Shown here piece by piece: positions 1 through 11,600 of a stretch of 64,000 nucleotides of DNA. Position 1 is the stretch's first letter, and each line of letters opens with the position of its first letter. The translations under genes were made by a program, and so were the position numbers. Origin of the DNA: Parelaphostrongylus tenuis (lineage: Eukaryota > Nematoda > Chromadorea > Rhabditida > Metastrongylidae); the NCBI GenBank assembly GCA_019055375.1, contig JAHQIW010006983.1:1-64000 (forward strand). Reading direction: 5' to 3'. Under the pieces are notes generated by a model. It did no database searches, was not told the DNA's origin, and worked only from the letters and a program-made list of their open reading frames with translations.

Positions 1-265
1 CGTCGTTTCGGCTCATTTTTACTTAGCTCTAATTTATTTAATGGAGGGTGAAGAAGTATACAGATCATCACAATTTACTCAAATATTAAGTTTACTTTCC
101 ACCTTTTTTTCCACTTTTTTCCCCATCCTCTTTTATACAATTTTTCCTCGTTTTACTTCATCTCTTACCCTACCCTACTCTTTTTCCTGTAGTACTATTC
201 TTACTTCATTCTCATTTTTTATTCTCTCTTTCCCAACTCTTAGGGGAATGATTTCTTTGGAATAC

Positions 266-838
266 TCCAGCTAGGTCATCTAGGTCGAGAAGTTTAACAT
301 ATAAACAACCTAGCTCCAGAGTTGAGCAGAGAAGCCAGTGCTCGAGGAGCGTTTAAGGGCATCGAGCAGTAGTGAATAAAGAAAAGAGTATTCGAGTCCG
401 TGTCCACCTTTTTGATTAAACGGTCATCCCTGCCTCAGCGTACGCATCAGGAATATGGATGCTACGTAAGTAAAGATTACTTGGCGTATTGAACGTGCGA
501 TCAAAATGTTGATATTAAGAGCATCCCGTGTCTTCAAAGAAGGGATCCAAAGCTCTAACCCTACTTGAACGAATGCAATTAAGGGCGCCGCTGTAACAAG
601 ACAGAGTATCGACATACAAGGTTTGCCCAGACACGTAATGTGCTTCAAGGACATCCGACAGACGAGACCGTTACTAACTAAATTCTTCGGAATGTCGGTT
701 GCACCACGGAAAGATCACCGACAGACGGATTCAATTTCTTCACGCAATTTTAAAAGAAAGTATATGATGCTCAACGAAGTCCTGGAGCGAAGAGGACCCA
801 CTGAGCTACTCTTACATTCAGTATAGGAATAAAAATAT
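266..838 (+). mobile_element. RTE-clade LINE, eroded 3' fragment
   Basis: This segment aligns by eye with the last ~570 bp of the RTE copies at 4386-7744 and 21349-24693, from the CTAGCTCCAGAGTTGAGCAG stretch to the GAGGACCCACTGAGCTACTC stretch near the C-terminus. Many substitutions and indels break every frame. It is much older than the two near-full-length copies. The 5' part is missing, which fits the 5' truncation usual for LINEs; bases 1-265 are AT/pyrimidine-rich and show nothing recognisable. Confidence 0.8.
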
Positions 839-839
839 T

Positions 840-2430
840 ACTGGTGTCCATTCGAATTACTCTATAATCAACGAGATGACAGACAATATAGGTGGTATGT
901 GGTTTTTAAACGTCCGTTCAAATAAGTTACAATGTGACAAAACCTTCCATCGACCAACAGGAGTCGGCAACTTTTTTTGTTGAAGACCTGGAGACAGGTT
1001 CAACCTGTCTGTGTCAAAAATCAAATGCAGCACGCACGATTTTTGCTTAAACAGCTATCAGGCGACAAGATCCATTGGCCACTTAATTTGCAGGGCGTCA
1101 GGCGTATATGAGAATATTATTAGCCAAAGATCTGCATACTGCCACTCATATTATTCAAGATTTTGAGGTCCTAACGCACAATTTTGTCTGCGGCGAGGAG
1201 AAACAAAGACATCTGCTGACAATCGTTCGAACAGTCCGATATGTTACGGTCGCGCACTCGAGGGAGGCATTAAATTGAACCCCACTGGCAGTTTTATATT
1301 TATTCAGTAAGCCGAATGGGTCTTGTAAAGTTCCTCATGTCAAAATCTTGATCGCATGAATGTGAGTGAATTCCGTGCAGATGTCATTGAAATTGCGATG
1401 TTATTATGCTAATCTACTGTATTAAGGAATTAGCTCAATATAAAAGATTATAAAACTGTGGAAAAGAGACGCTATGCTCTCTGTCCGAAAAGTATGTCAA
1501 TATTTACCGACTTCAGTTGGATTAAATATGTTCTGTTGACCGAGCTATGTTTCCTTTCATGTTTACTATAAGTGCTAAGTACACAGTTCTAAACCATGGT
1601 TTCCCTCATTCTATAAAAAAGTCTCACCAAATTTTACACATAGATCCTGTAAAAATTTCCTTTTTGATTAATTCGACTTTTGCATCATGCCTTGAGTGGT
1701 CAGTCAACACCATTCTTACTTTTGCTTGTGCTTTCCGTTGATTAACATTTCCAAAACTAACGGGGAAGTCCAAGTAAAAGATTCGCAACAAAAGGATATT
1801 CTTGGAATGGACATCTAAAAACCTGAATCACGCTTTCAAGGTCGAATTAAGAATCTAAGGAGGATCAAATTGCGCAATTAGTAAGCCATTCTCAATTCTC
1901 CGCACACTATATGCCCCCTTCCATGGAGTCAAGCGGTGAGACAATCAGTGAAAGGCGACAGAATCGCTGCATGTGCAGGGTGTCACTAGAACCGATCTAA
2001 TAAACGTGGCGTGATAAGCCATGAGAATTGCTTCTTACTCTGTGAGTATTAAACAAGAAATCTCTCTACTGTAGCCAATCTTCACGCACTTCATGAAAGA
2101 GCATGCCGCCCAAAATTTCATATGATTGTCGCACAAGAAACGGAAATAGAAGGATTGCCATACGTCCACTAAACATCGAATGCTCGCAGTTCTGCAGAGA
2201 ATATGAGATCTTTTTCTCCTCGTTTAGCCTTCCTTCAAATTTATAACTCGCAATAGGGAAGAACATTACCATCAACTGCTACTCATCGATCAATTCAACT
2301 GATTAAAACAAATTGGCATGCCTTTTATTATAAGTCGCAAAAGTTATCTACAGTGATAAGTCGTCTTACAAATTCGTTCTCGAAGACTCATGTCAGAACA
2401 GGAAGGCTCAGTGGGAGCGAATACAGGATC
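840..2430. other. no gene recognised
   Basis: Stop codons are frequent in all frames and no repeat matching other parts of the window was recognised. The last exon of the PHYH gene, not found between 7745 and 8579, could lie here or further left, but no candidate was seen. Confidence 0.4.
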
Positions 2431-2439
2431 TGGATTACG

Positions 2440-4060
2440 AGAAAGAAATGAGAATGGAGACCGTCTCGCAAGACCTGCCGCTGGCTGTGACAACTCCTAA
2501 CGGGACGATACATGAGAAATGGACTTCAAACTTACGACAAGAGCATTGCGACTACTTTAATTCTACACTTCTGTCTCACGTTTCGCCATCTCAGTCTCGG
2601 ATTCGAAGTGCCCAATGGAAAAGACCCGCCCCGGATTCTACTCTTTGAAGTCGAGTTGGGATAGAAAGCATGGAAAGCCCACATCTTCAGAACGTCATAA
2701 CATCACTGCCGACTTTTTGAGAGTTTAAAATCATATTCTATGTGTGCTTCTCGCAATATATATGACATCTTACTTTCAAAAGAAAAAAACTCAGTGGGTG
2801 ACGTAGCGCAGACTCTTTTTCCGCAAAATGGTGGCCGAAGGGATTTTCGTAGCTATCGTCCGATTTACTTGTTGAGCCTAAATCACATGTTCTTCAAAAG
2901 AAAAATACCTTTCTACGCCAGATTAAGAATTTTGGATGAAGTTTAGCCAGTTTAGAAAGCAGGATTACGACAATGGATTTTGTTGTATGGGCCATTCTAA
3001 ACTGTATCAAGGACCGTAAGAGTCTGTCGAGAACATTACCTGTCCTTAATCTGGACTTTTTCCTACTATGGAAAAGTTTTTGATAGCGTCGAAACAAGCT
3101 CAGTTCCATCAGCACTCGTCGATTAAAGATGGATCCATTCCACGTAAGAACTCCTTCAGAATATTGTCGGAACTGCAGCACGAAAATCTTGCTTTTTCAT
3201 CGAGTCGTTATCACAACCAGTGGAAAAAGGTTTCGACAATACGATACGATATTGCCATAGCTGCTTACCGCTGCACTGCAGTGGGTAATGAAGTCATCTG
3301 GGGGCGCGAAAGGCTTACGTGTTAGTGAAAAATTCCTAATAAACCCTTCCTTCGCAGTTTACATTGCCATATTCTTGAGTATTGATGAAGCAGAGACGAT
3401 GCTCAAGGAAGTCAACAATGCAGAAAAAAAGATCGGACAACGTGTAAATCGCAGAAGACTAAGTTCATGAAAATCAATGATGCAGTGCTGAACAGTTCGA
3501 TCTAGATGGCTTTCTGATTACGGAAAACACCTCGCATATGTGCCCTGGTCGTCCATTAATAAGAGAAAAGAACATAAAAGAGGAAGCTGAGAGCAGAAGG
3601 AGAGCAACGTGGGCAGCATTCAGGCTTCTCAAAGAAGCCAGCGGCCAAATAACAGATCCAAGACTACGCGCTGACCTTCTCGACTCAACATTCCTTCTAG
3701 CGCCCTTCTATGCAGCAGAGACGGGGACTTATACTTCGACACCGTCAAGATACTGCGATCAACTCATGCACCTCTTCTACGGTTTTGCCCCAAAATTCAA
3801 TCGAACCTCATAGCAACTAGCCAACTTGCGCACCTCAGATCACCTAAATCTATTTTATCATCGTGGTCTAGAAGAACACACATGATAGCGAAACACAGAT
3901 TGGCCAGTCATACATTAAGAACAAACAACATATAGACGAAACGGACTGTACAGTGGACTTTACGCAAATACACCTGCCCCTGAGGACGACTACCTACACA
4001 TTGTAGAATACGTTCATGAGAAGCTCAGAGAAGAAGTTTTAAACAGCTAAACTTTCAGGT
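2440..4060 (+). mobile_element. Older, divergent RTE-like LINE remnant
   Basis: Scattered translations in changing frames resemble RTE reverse transcriptase in the right order. A segment near 2480-2590 resembles the pre-RT region. One near 2845-2890 reads RDFRSYRPIYLLSL, matching the NYRPICLLS motif. One near 3585-3730 reads RRRATWAAFRLLKEA followed by DLLDSTFLLAPFYAAETG, matching the C-terminal LFDSTIIPALTYAAETW block. The DNA is not closely alignable with the three other RTE copies, so this looks like a second lineage. Frameshifts and stops make it non-functional. Confidence 0.65.
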
Positions 4061-4289
4061 CCAGATTTCCATATCACAGTAGAGGAGACTTGGACTAGCT
4101 GCCATTTTCGAATCAAACTACCATCATGGACTACAAACACATGAAAAAACGAATAGAAATTGTGGGCCAGCACCCGTGTTGGCTTTGGTTGGATTGGATA
4201 GCAATGTATGCTTATCAAGCTATATTCTTTAGCGGGTTGATTGCTAAACAGCTCCGCTACCTTTTATCACAGAAAGAGTAGCAGCAGAA

Positions 4290-4372
4290 CAAGTCCCAGT
4301 AGCGCAGAGGTTAACACGAGCCGAAGGTGGTGAGTGAGACCAGGATTCGAGCCACTCCTGAATTACAAAGTT
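4290..4372 (+). repeat. tRNA-like (SINE-type) fragment upstream of RTE copy 1
   Basis: AGTAGCGCAGAGGTTAAC resembles a Pol III A box and GGATTCGAGCCA a B box, about 35 bases apart as in a tRNA. No cloverleaf could be drawn with confidence. It lies outside the target-site duplication of the neighbouring LINE, so it was part of the insertion site and not of the LINE. Confidence 0.35.
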
Positions 4373-4385
4373 CTATAGGCCACTC

Positions 4386-7300
4386 CCACGGACCTCCCTC
4401 TTTGAGGGATCCCACCCGCTTAGTCGCAAGGGCACGTGGCGCGTCCCCCAGGTGGTGGATAGGGGAATAAAACTGCGAACCAAAAGCGACCGTGTGCTTC
4501 CCAGAGACGCAGGTGGATTTCAGGGAACGAGCTCCCTGCTTCTGCAGTGCCGACTTGACAAAAACTCTATTTCTACGAGTCAAGTCGGCCAAAAGCCTGC
4601 AATCAAGCGGCTGGGAAGTACATGGGAGGCGGTTAGGAGTCGCCTCCAACAAATAAGCTCCTCCCGCTCCTCCGAGAGAGACTGGCAAGCTACTCGTGAG
4701 TACCCAGCCCCCACGTTTAGAGCCTGGCAAGCTACACGTTGGGTATCAAAAATGCCAAAAACAGTAACAAATATGGGCCTCATTCCCCTGACCCCGAAAG
4801 AGCCCCTGGTACGGCAGCGCCAGGTAGGACGAGTACGGAGAGGCTGCTAAAATCTCAGGGCCGAACTAGGCTGCCAAGATCGAAACGGACTAAAATGACG
4901 ATCTGTACCTACAATGCAAGAACCCTTGCTCAACAATCCGCTGTAGAAGATCTGTTGATTCAAGCAAGAAGAATAAGGTATGACGTCATTGGCCTGGCTG
5001 AGACGAGAAGGCGCCATCCTTTTCACGCTGTCTATGACACCGGAGAAGAACTGTTCTTTGGATACATGCGATCGCAGAGGTGTCGGCGGCGTTGGCGTCC
5101 TCGTCAAATCGAATTTGACCGTGAGCATTGATTCGTTCGAACAACTAACAACCCGTATCGGACGATTACCGTTGAAACGATGTGGTTCTATGCCGGCTTT
5201 GACCATCTTCGTTGCTTACGCACCAACAGCAAGCTATGACGAAGACGAAGTCGAAGCGTTCTATATGGCCTCGAAAAATTCTTCAGAGAAGATCACTACA
5301 TTCTTCAAGGTCATTGTCGGAGACTTTAACGCAAAAATTGGACCTAGAAGAACGTCTCAAGAACGTCACATAGGGACCCACGGACTAGAATGGAATGAAC
5401 AGGGTGAGAGGCTATCTGAGTTTATCATGACGACCCAAACCATCCATGGTAACTCGCAATTCCAAAAGCCTCTCTCTCAGCGATGGACGTGGGAGTCCTC
5501 CCAATGGAGAGTACCATAACGAAATAGATCACATCATAGTAAATCGAAGGTTTTGCCTGACCGACGTCGCTGCTGTTCCAAGTTCTACACGGGATCAGAC
5601 CATCGCCTCCTTCGCGCAACGTTCCGATTTTCGAGGAGAGGAGAGAAAGCCGCTAAATTCAAACAACGAAGTCCCAGAACTACCATAAACTGGGATGTAT
5701 TCAAATCATTAGTCGGCTCTTGGGAAGATACCGTTGTCGACAACATCGACGAAGAATACGATCGACTCGTTGAATATCTTCACGTTGGCGCTAAAAAAGC
5801 CGAGAAGTCCTAAGGTCACGAAGAGACGCTTGTCTCCGCAGACACTCGAGCTGATACGTCAACGTGGAATCGCACGAGCCGCAGGCAACCGAAACCTTAC
5901 GTCCGAACTTGCGAAACGATGCAGAGAAGCGATAAAAGAAGACCTTAAAGAGAGAAGAGCAGCAGTTATGGCAGAAGCTGCAGAAGCTGGGAAGAGCATT
6001 CGCAAAGCCCAGCGAGGCTTCGCCAACTATAAGACCAAGATGATTGCACTCCGATACCCTGACGGGACACTTACAGCTTCCAGAAGGGCTATGGAGAAAA
6101 TCATCCACCAGTACTACTCGGATCTCTTCGCTAGCCATGTTCTCTTACCGTCATATAAATTGAAAGAGGACGAATATGTCGTTCCACCGGTCCTTCCTTC
6201 CGAAATCCGACATGCTATATCGTCGGTGAAAAACAGAACAACACCCGGTCCAGACAGGATTAGACCAGAACACCTGAAGAATCTGCCGCCAGTTCTCATC
6301 AACACCCTGGCTCGGCTCTTCACTCGCTACCTGTCAGAATGCAAGGTCCCTATTCAGTGGAAAACCAGCAAGACCGTATTGTTGTTCAAAAAGGGAGACC
6401 TTCACGACATAGGCAATTATCGCCCAATCTGCTTGCTGTCCGTTGTCTATAAACTCTTTACTCGAGTCATCCTGAACAGGATTGACAGAACACTGGACGA
6501 AGGACAGCCATGCGAACAAGCAGGGTTCAGAAAAGGATTTAGTACCATGGACCACATCCACACGATCACAAGACTCATTGAAGTTTCGCGAGAGTACAAA
6601 CAACCACTCTGTCTCACTTTCATCGATCTGAAGAAAGCCTTTGATTCAGTGGAAACAGAAGCGGTTATAGAGGCTCTGGATAACCAGGGCGTCCCTACTC
6701 GGTACATAATGATCCTTCGTGAGCTTTATAAAGATTTCACGACCAGAATATCTCCATTCTACAACAATATCACCATTGACGTAAGAAGAGGGGTTCGACA
6801 AGGCGATACAATTTCGCCAAAACTATTCACTGCCACCCTACAAAACGTCATGCGAACATTAGAATGGGACGAAATGGGAGTGAAAATTGACGGTCGACAA
6901 TTAAACCATCTTCGCTTTGCTGACGATATCGTTCTCATAACACCAAACATCAGCCAAGCGGAACGAATGTTGACTGATTTCGATAACGCCTGTGGAAAGA
7001 TCGGTCTTCAACTGAATCTAACGAAAACAATGTTCATGAGGAACGGATGGGTTTCTAATGCCCCATTCACGCTCAACGGAACGACAATTTCCGAATGCTC
7101 CAGTTACATCTATCTAGGTCGTGAAATCAACATGATGAACGACCTAGCCCCAGAGTTGAGCAGGAGGAAACGAGCGGCTTGGGGAACGTTTAAGAGCATC
7201 GAAGATGTAGTGAAGAGGACAACGAACATCCGACTCCGTGCCCACCTTTTCGACTCGACAATTATCCCTGCCCTGACGTATGCAGCAGAAACCTGGTCGC

Positions 7301-7744
7301 TACGTAAGCAGGATGAAAGATCACTTGCCGTTATCGAACGCGCAGTCGAAAGGTCGATGCTAGGAGTATCCCGTATCTCGCAATGAGAGAAAGGATCCGA
7401 AGTTCCGACCTACGTCAACGATCGAAAATCAGAGACGCCGTTCTACACGCCAGGATATCGAAAATAAGGTGGGCCGGACACGTGATGCGCTTCAACGACA
7501 ACCGATGGACGAGAGCCGTTACCGACTGGATTCCTCGGGACGTCAAGCGCTCTAAAGGAAGACCACTGACCCGTTGGTCCGATTTCTTCACGAAAGCGAT
7601 AGAAGAAAGATATGATGCTCAGCGAATCCCTAGAGCTAGGAGGACCCACTGGGCTACTCTTGCACGCGATAGGGAAAAATGGAAGAGTTGCTGGTACCCG
7701 CTCGAGTCACTCGACGATCAACGGGACGACAGGTGATACAGGTG
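4386..7744 (+). mobile_element. RTE-clade non-LTR retrotransposon, near-full-length copy 1
   Basis: The element is flanked by an 11-bp direct repeat, ATAGGCCACTC, at 4375-4385 and 7745-7755, the expected target-site duplication. It ends in two units of ACAGGTGAT, matching the short tandem 3' tails of RTE elements rather than poly(A). About 500 bp of GC-rich leader precede one APE-endonuclease/reverse-transcriptase reading frame. By eye it is nearly identical to the copy at 21349-24693, so both look like fairly recent insertions of one family. It lies between the last PHYH exon found and the unseen 3' end of that gene, so it may sit in a PHYH intron or in the 3' flank. Confidence 0.93.
4895..7736 (+). 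pseudogene. RTE endonuclease-reverse transcriptase, frameshifted (copy 1)
   Basis: This is the single polyprotein of RTE elements. The N-terminal APE-type endonuclease (from MTICTYNARTL at 4895 to about 5660) nicks target DNA; GLAETRR, GDFNAKIG, EIDHIIVNR and SDHRLL are visible. The reverse transcriptase follows (about 6180-7100), with FRKGFST, the motif A block FIDLKKAFDS near 6620-6650, the motif B block RRGVRQGDTISPKLF, and the catalytic FADD near 6915-6930. A C-terminal region with RWAGHVMR near 7465-7490 follows. The frame is broken several times: an extra base near 5061, changes near 5150, 5500, 5578 and 5810, and a lost base near 7385. The longest intact piece (5734-7386) keeps the whole RT core, but the element as a whole is dead. 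Confidence 0.92.
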
Positions 7745-7755
7745 ATAGGCCACTC

Positions 7756-8579
7756 AACATTCTTGGATAAATCGTTATAATCTGATAGCATTGCTACTAA
7801 AACGGTGCGAAGTCTCGAGAAACACTTGAATATAAACGTATTAATCAATTTACCAGTTATGAGCAATCATCTGATAATTAGTGAGATGTTAGGTGATTTT
7901 ATCATTGGTCATGCAATCATTTGTTATCATACAGTGTTGTGTAAACTTTTCATCTTGCGGGCAGTATAACTAATTCGCGACGATTACTTTGAAAACAGTG
8001 GTGTACTCCCCATCGAGAGATTTTTTGGATCGAGGCGTACCGTGCTACTGATGTGGCCAAAAGCCCAAAACCTACGTCTAGCACTGTAAGTGTCGTACGC
8101 GACCTCATTAAAAGCCGAAAATATGCTGTCAGCTGTACTCACCTGAGCTTAGTAGTTTTCCGACAACCTGGATATGAATGACATATCTTACAGCTAGCGA
8201 CGACAAGTTAACTTCTCACCATGTGTAGTAAAAATAACTCGACTATAAACTTAATGATTATGGCTGAACGCTAGTTACTATTAACGTATTACACGGCAAG
8301 AACGAAAGCCATTATACAAATTTTTTATAGAATTCATAGTTTCTCATAAGTTTGCACTTGTTATTATACATCGCGTAGCCAGTGTTGTGAATCTGAATGC
8401 TAACATTTGGAGTGTCAAAGGTTCGATCTTGTCCCATTCACTGTACGAGCACGCATACGCCAAATATCCTGTAACTGGAATAAATCTTGAATGCTTCAAA
8501 TACACAAATTTTTAACATAAATACTTGACTACTATGTTGAATGAGAAAAGTACGAAAAATTTTAAAAGAGGCTCCCTAC
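7756..8579. other. no gene recognised
   Basis: AT-rich DNA between RTE copy 1 and the last PHYH exon found. A tRNA-like stretch near 8370-8440 contains the B-box-like GGTTCGATCTTG. No coding exon continuing PHYH was found here. Confidence 0.4.
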
Positions 8580-8666
8580 AGCGTAATCAAATTCTAGATC
8601 GCCAACATCGTTGACGTGCTTCAAGAATTTCTTCTTGGCCATCTCTATAATTTCTCTTGACAATTC
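8580..8666 (-). CDS. PHYH: PHYH exon 8 (last exon seen)
   Basis: Twenty-nine codons in phase 0 between ACATTTCAG and GCT|GTAGGG. It encodes [17 protein letters not shown] and DLEFDYA, resembling the helical C-terminal part of PHYH (EIIEIAKK-like). One more short exon with the DIW..RAR-like terminus is expected but was not located. Confidence 0.85.
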
Positions 8667-11600
8667 CTGAAATGTCAAAAACTTATTATTATTTCCCGCT
8701 TCATAATCAATGATAGTAAAATTACGGAAATCAGAGACAAAAGTTGAAATAGTAACTTTCGAGTCCGGAGGGAAGTTGACCCCACCTTTCGCCTATGCCA
8801 GTGGCGCGTGATATTACTAAACCACCGAGGTCCCAGCTCTGCTATCACTCTCCATTTTAAGGCACTGCAGCAATTCCGGTATAGTACAATAATATAAACA
8901 TGACCAAGGTTTTGGCTCTCAGCAGCCAACCGTTAGCGGATCTGGTCTGCTAAGCAAAAGCAGTGGTAGGCGAACTGTGGCACCGGTGGTATACTTGTAA
9001 CACGCCTCACGGTGTGGCTAAAACGAGGGTTCAACTTCAGGAAATTTATTTCAAACAAATTTTTACACTTATCGTACCTCTTGCGTGGAATTTCTCACGT
9101 CGATGTATCTGCAGAGATCGTCATTTGCGCTAGTGACACGATATGGCCTTACGAAATCCTTCAAGGAAAACTTCATCGATTGTCAACTTTCTGACTTGGT
9201 AATTGATAATCTCATTTCTGATTTTATTTCAATAGGAATGTTCATCAGTGGCCCCCAATATATGACCTGATGATCTACAACTTCACCGTAGTAAAAGAAT
9301 GTTTCTGGGTGTCGAACTGCGTTTATACAGAGAGAAGTTTACCACTTAGTACTGCTTATTACGCTAAAAAGGCGATAACCGCTCAAATTCAAAAAAAAGC
9401 TAAGAGTAGAACAATACATCAAATCGCTGCTGTTTTTGATTTGAAATTAGTCGCAAGGTGGCAAATCTTTCTTTGATTTACAAGGATCATCAATAAGTGG
9501 TGGTGATACATCAAGAAAACTATAACTAGGCTAACCTTCTAAACCGCAAAAAAAGTAAATACTTATTCGACCGTAATTTAGCGCAGGAAGCTCGAAAATT
9601 AAATTTCTCCCTCTATAATTCTGGCTGACAAGGCACCCAGCAATATGCGATTATCTCTCGGGTTGCACAAGATGTCATTAAAGGCAGACACAAGGAATAC
9701 GCTTACGGCGCGCCAAAAATGCCTCTTGCTTCACACCTAAACGCCAGCATAGTCTCTTCACCTATTTTGGCCTCCTGATACCGACTGGGAAACGTCACTA
9801 GCCCAGGCGCCAAGCGTAAGGAACAGTCCGTAATGCCGAGTGGTCGGTGGTCCAGGTCATAGGGAAGAATGCTGCTTCGATCTCTCCTTACGACCCTCTG
9901 CAATAGAGTTCTGTTGTCGGTTTTCGGTATCGATTAGTATTGGAGGCTCTTTTGAAGATGTATTTATAGCAGAAAAAAGCCCATTTTCAGAACAGTCCGC
10001 AGTGGAGCGTTTTGGTTAGAGATCGAACTAGCAACTCCTTTCCGATGGCCTGTATCAAATACCACACGGCGTAACGAACCGCTCGCCGCACGCGGCGTCA
10101 GAGCTGCCAGCGTGTCTAAGTTGGTGTGCAATGTGTTAACGCTCTCCTCAAAGGTAGTAGTTGAATTAAATTTCCCACGTACATCGATTAGACCATGGTT
10201 TTGCCATTGGAAAAAATTTTCCACTACGAAATGTCGGAGGTGCTTGTTATGCCGTACATCCACCTGATACTCATTGAACCACCCCTTACGAGAAGCTATC
10301 GTTGACCTTAACCAATCGCCTTCCTCAGTGACCTTTTCGATAATCCGGTATTATTAACTACTTCTCACCAACTTACACAACTGTATAGAGCAAGCTGAAC
10401 ACGTTCCATAGCTAGTTCGAGAAAGAAGCCGCAACAAAAATATTTTTCATAAACTCGCTGCTGAGGACTGCAGTACCACAATAGGGAAGGTCAACGAAGA
10501 TAAAAGAGGGTAGCGAAACTGAAAAAAGAGAACAAGACGAAAATAAAAATTGCCTTGTAGGACTCCTTTCGACAACACGTCTCTTCTGTGGTAAAAATTT
10601 TTCAAGAAAACAGACGCCGTTAGACGTAGGAGTCTCCTGATGGTACGACTCATGTGGAGATTGACTAATAAGCAGAACATAGTATTAACCTCTTTGGCAG
10701 CGCAATGACCTATAGTCCGTACTAGATTCCATCATCATCTTTGTACGAAAGTCAATTCAGATCCTAGCTGAGAAAAAAGCCGTCTAAAAATAACGGACAT
10801 AACGTGTGTTGTGAGAGTATTTTTGAAACATTTTCGCATTATGGACTGGCATTCAAGGGAAGACCCAATCAGAACTATAGCTCCCCCACCCAAAAGCCTT
10901 GGACTGAACTCGCTTCAGCTTCTCAAACAGAGGACTAGTACCCCATCTTCACTAAGACCACTTGCTCAAGAGAAGGAGTCTAACATTTGATCCCCCTGTA
11001 ACATATCTATCAAGGAATACTATTGTAGAAAACATCGGCAGAAGAACGTGCATTGACATAAGCAAAAAAAAAATGTTACAGACAACTTAGACCGTAGGTA
11101 TGACCATCTAATGCGACAAAGTGCTACCAAGATCGTGATTTCATTATTTATCAGTTGACTTTCTTAAACAGATAGTAATTGAATCACAAAGGCATTTGAA
11201 TGCGAAAGAAGTCATGGGCCATCCTAATACATTAGACCACTACCTTCCCTTTCATCCTCCACACATGAGACGATCACTCATCAAAAACGTGTATTGAACA
11301 GCCAAAACTGTACACAGATAAAGAGGAAGAGAGAGAATCACCTGGCAAGAGAAGTAGCTATTTCTAGTGATTATGAAACATGAGTTACTCGCATTGGCTT
11401 GAAAAGTAGAATAACGTCTTAAAAGAATATTTTGCACTTAAACATGATTCTTGTTAGGCTCCTCTTTATATCAAAAGAAGTTAGTAGCGCAAGTAAGTGC
11501 TTAAAAAGGAAGAGTTCTTGTAAGTTCCGTAGCATTTCTTAAACTCTCATCTTACAATCTACTGAGTCAACTAGTCCTCAGTCGCCTTTACGATTGATTG

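Noticed and set aside
4311..4850. Overlapping open frames on both strands (139 aa minus, 132 aa plus)
   Set aside because: They lie in the GC-rich leader of RTE copy 1 and recur at 21345-21749 in copy 2. They have no domain and are chance frames in repeated DNA.
5791..6950. Minus-strand open frames of 60-115 aa inside the RTE copies
   Set aside because: Antisense shadows of the reverse transcriptase frame, repeated identically in copy 2 at 22737-23898.
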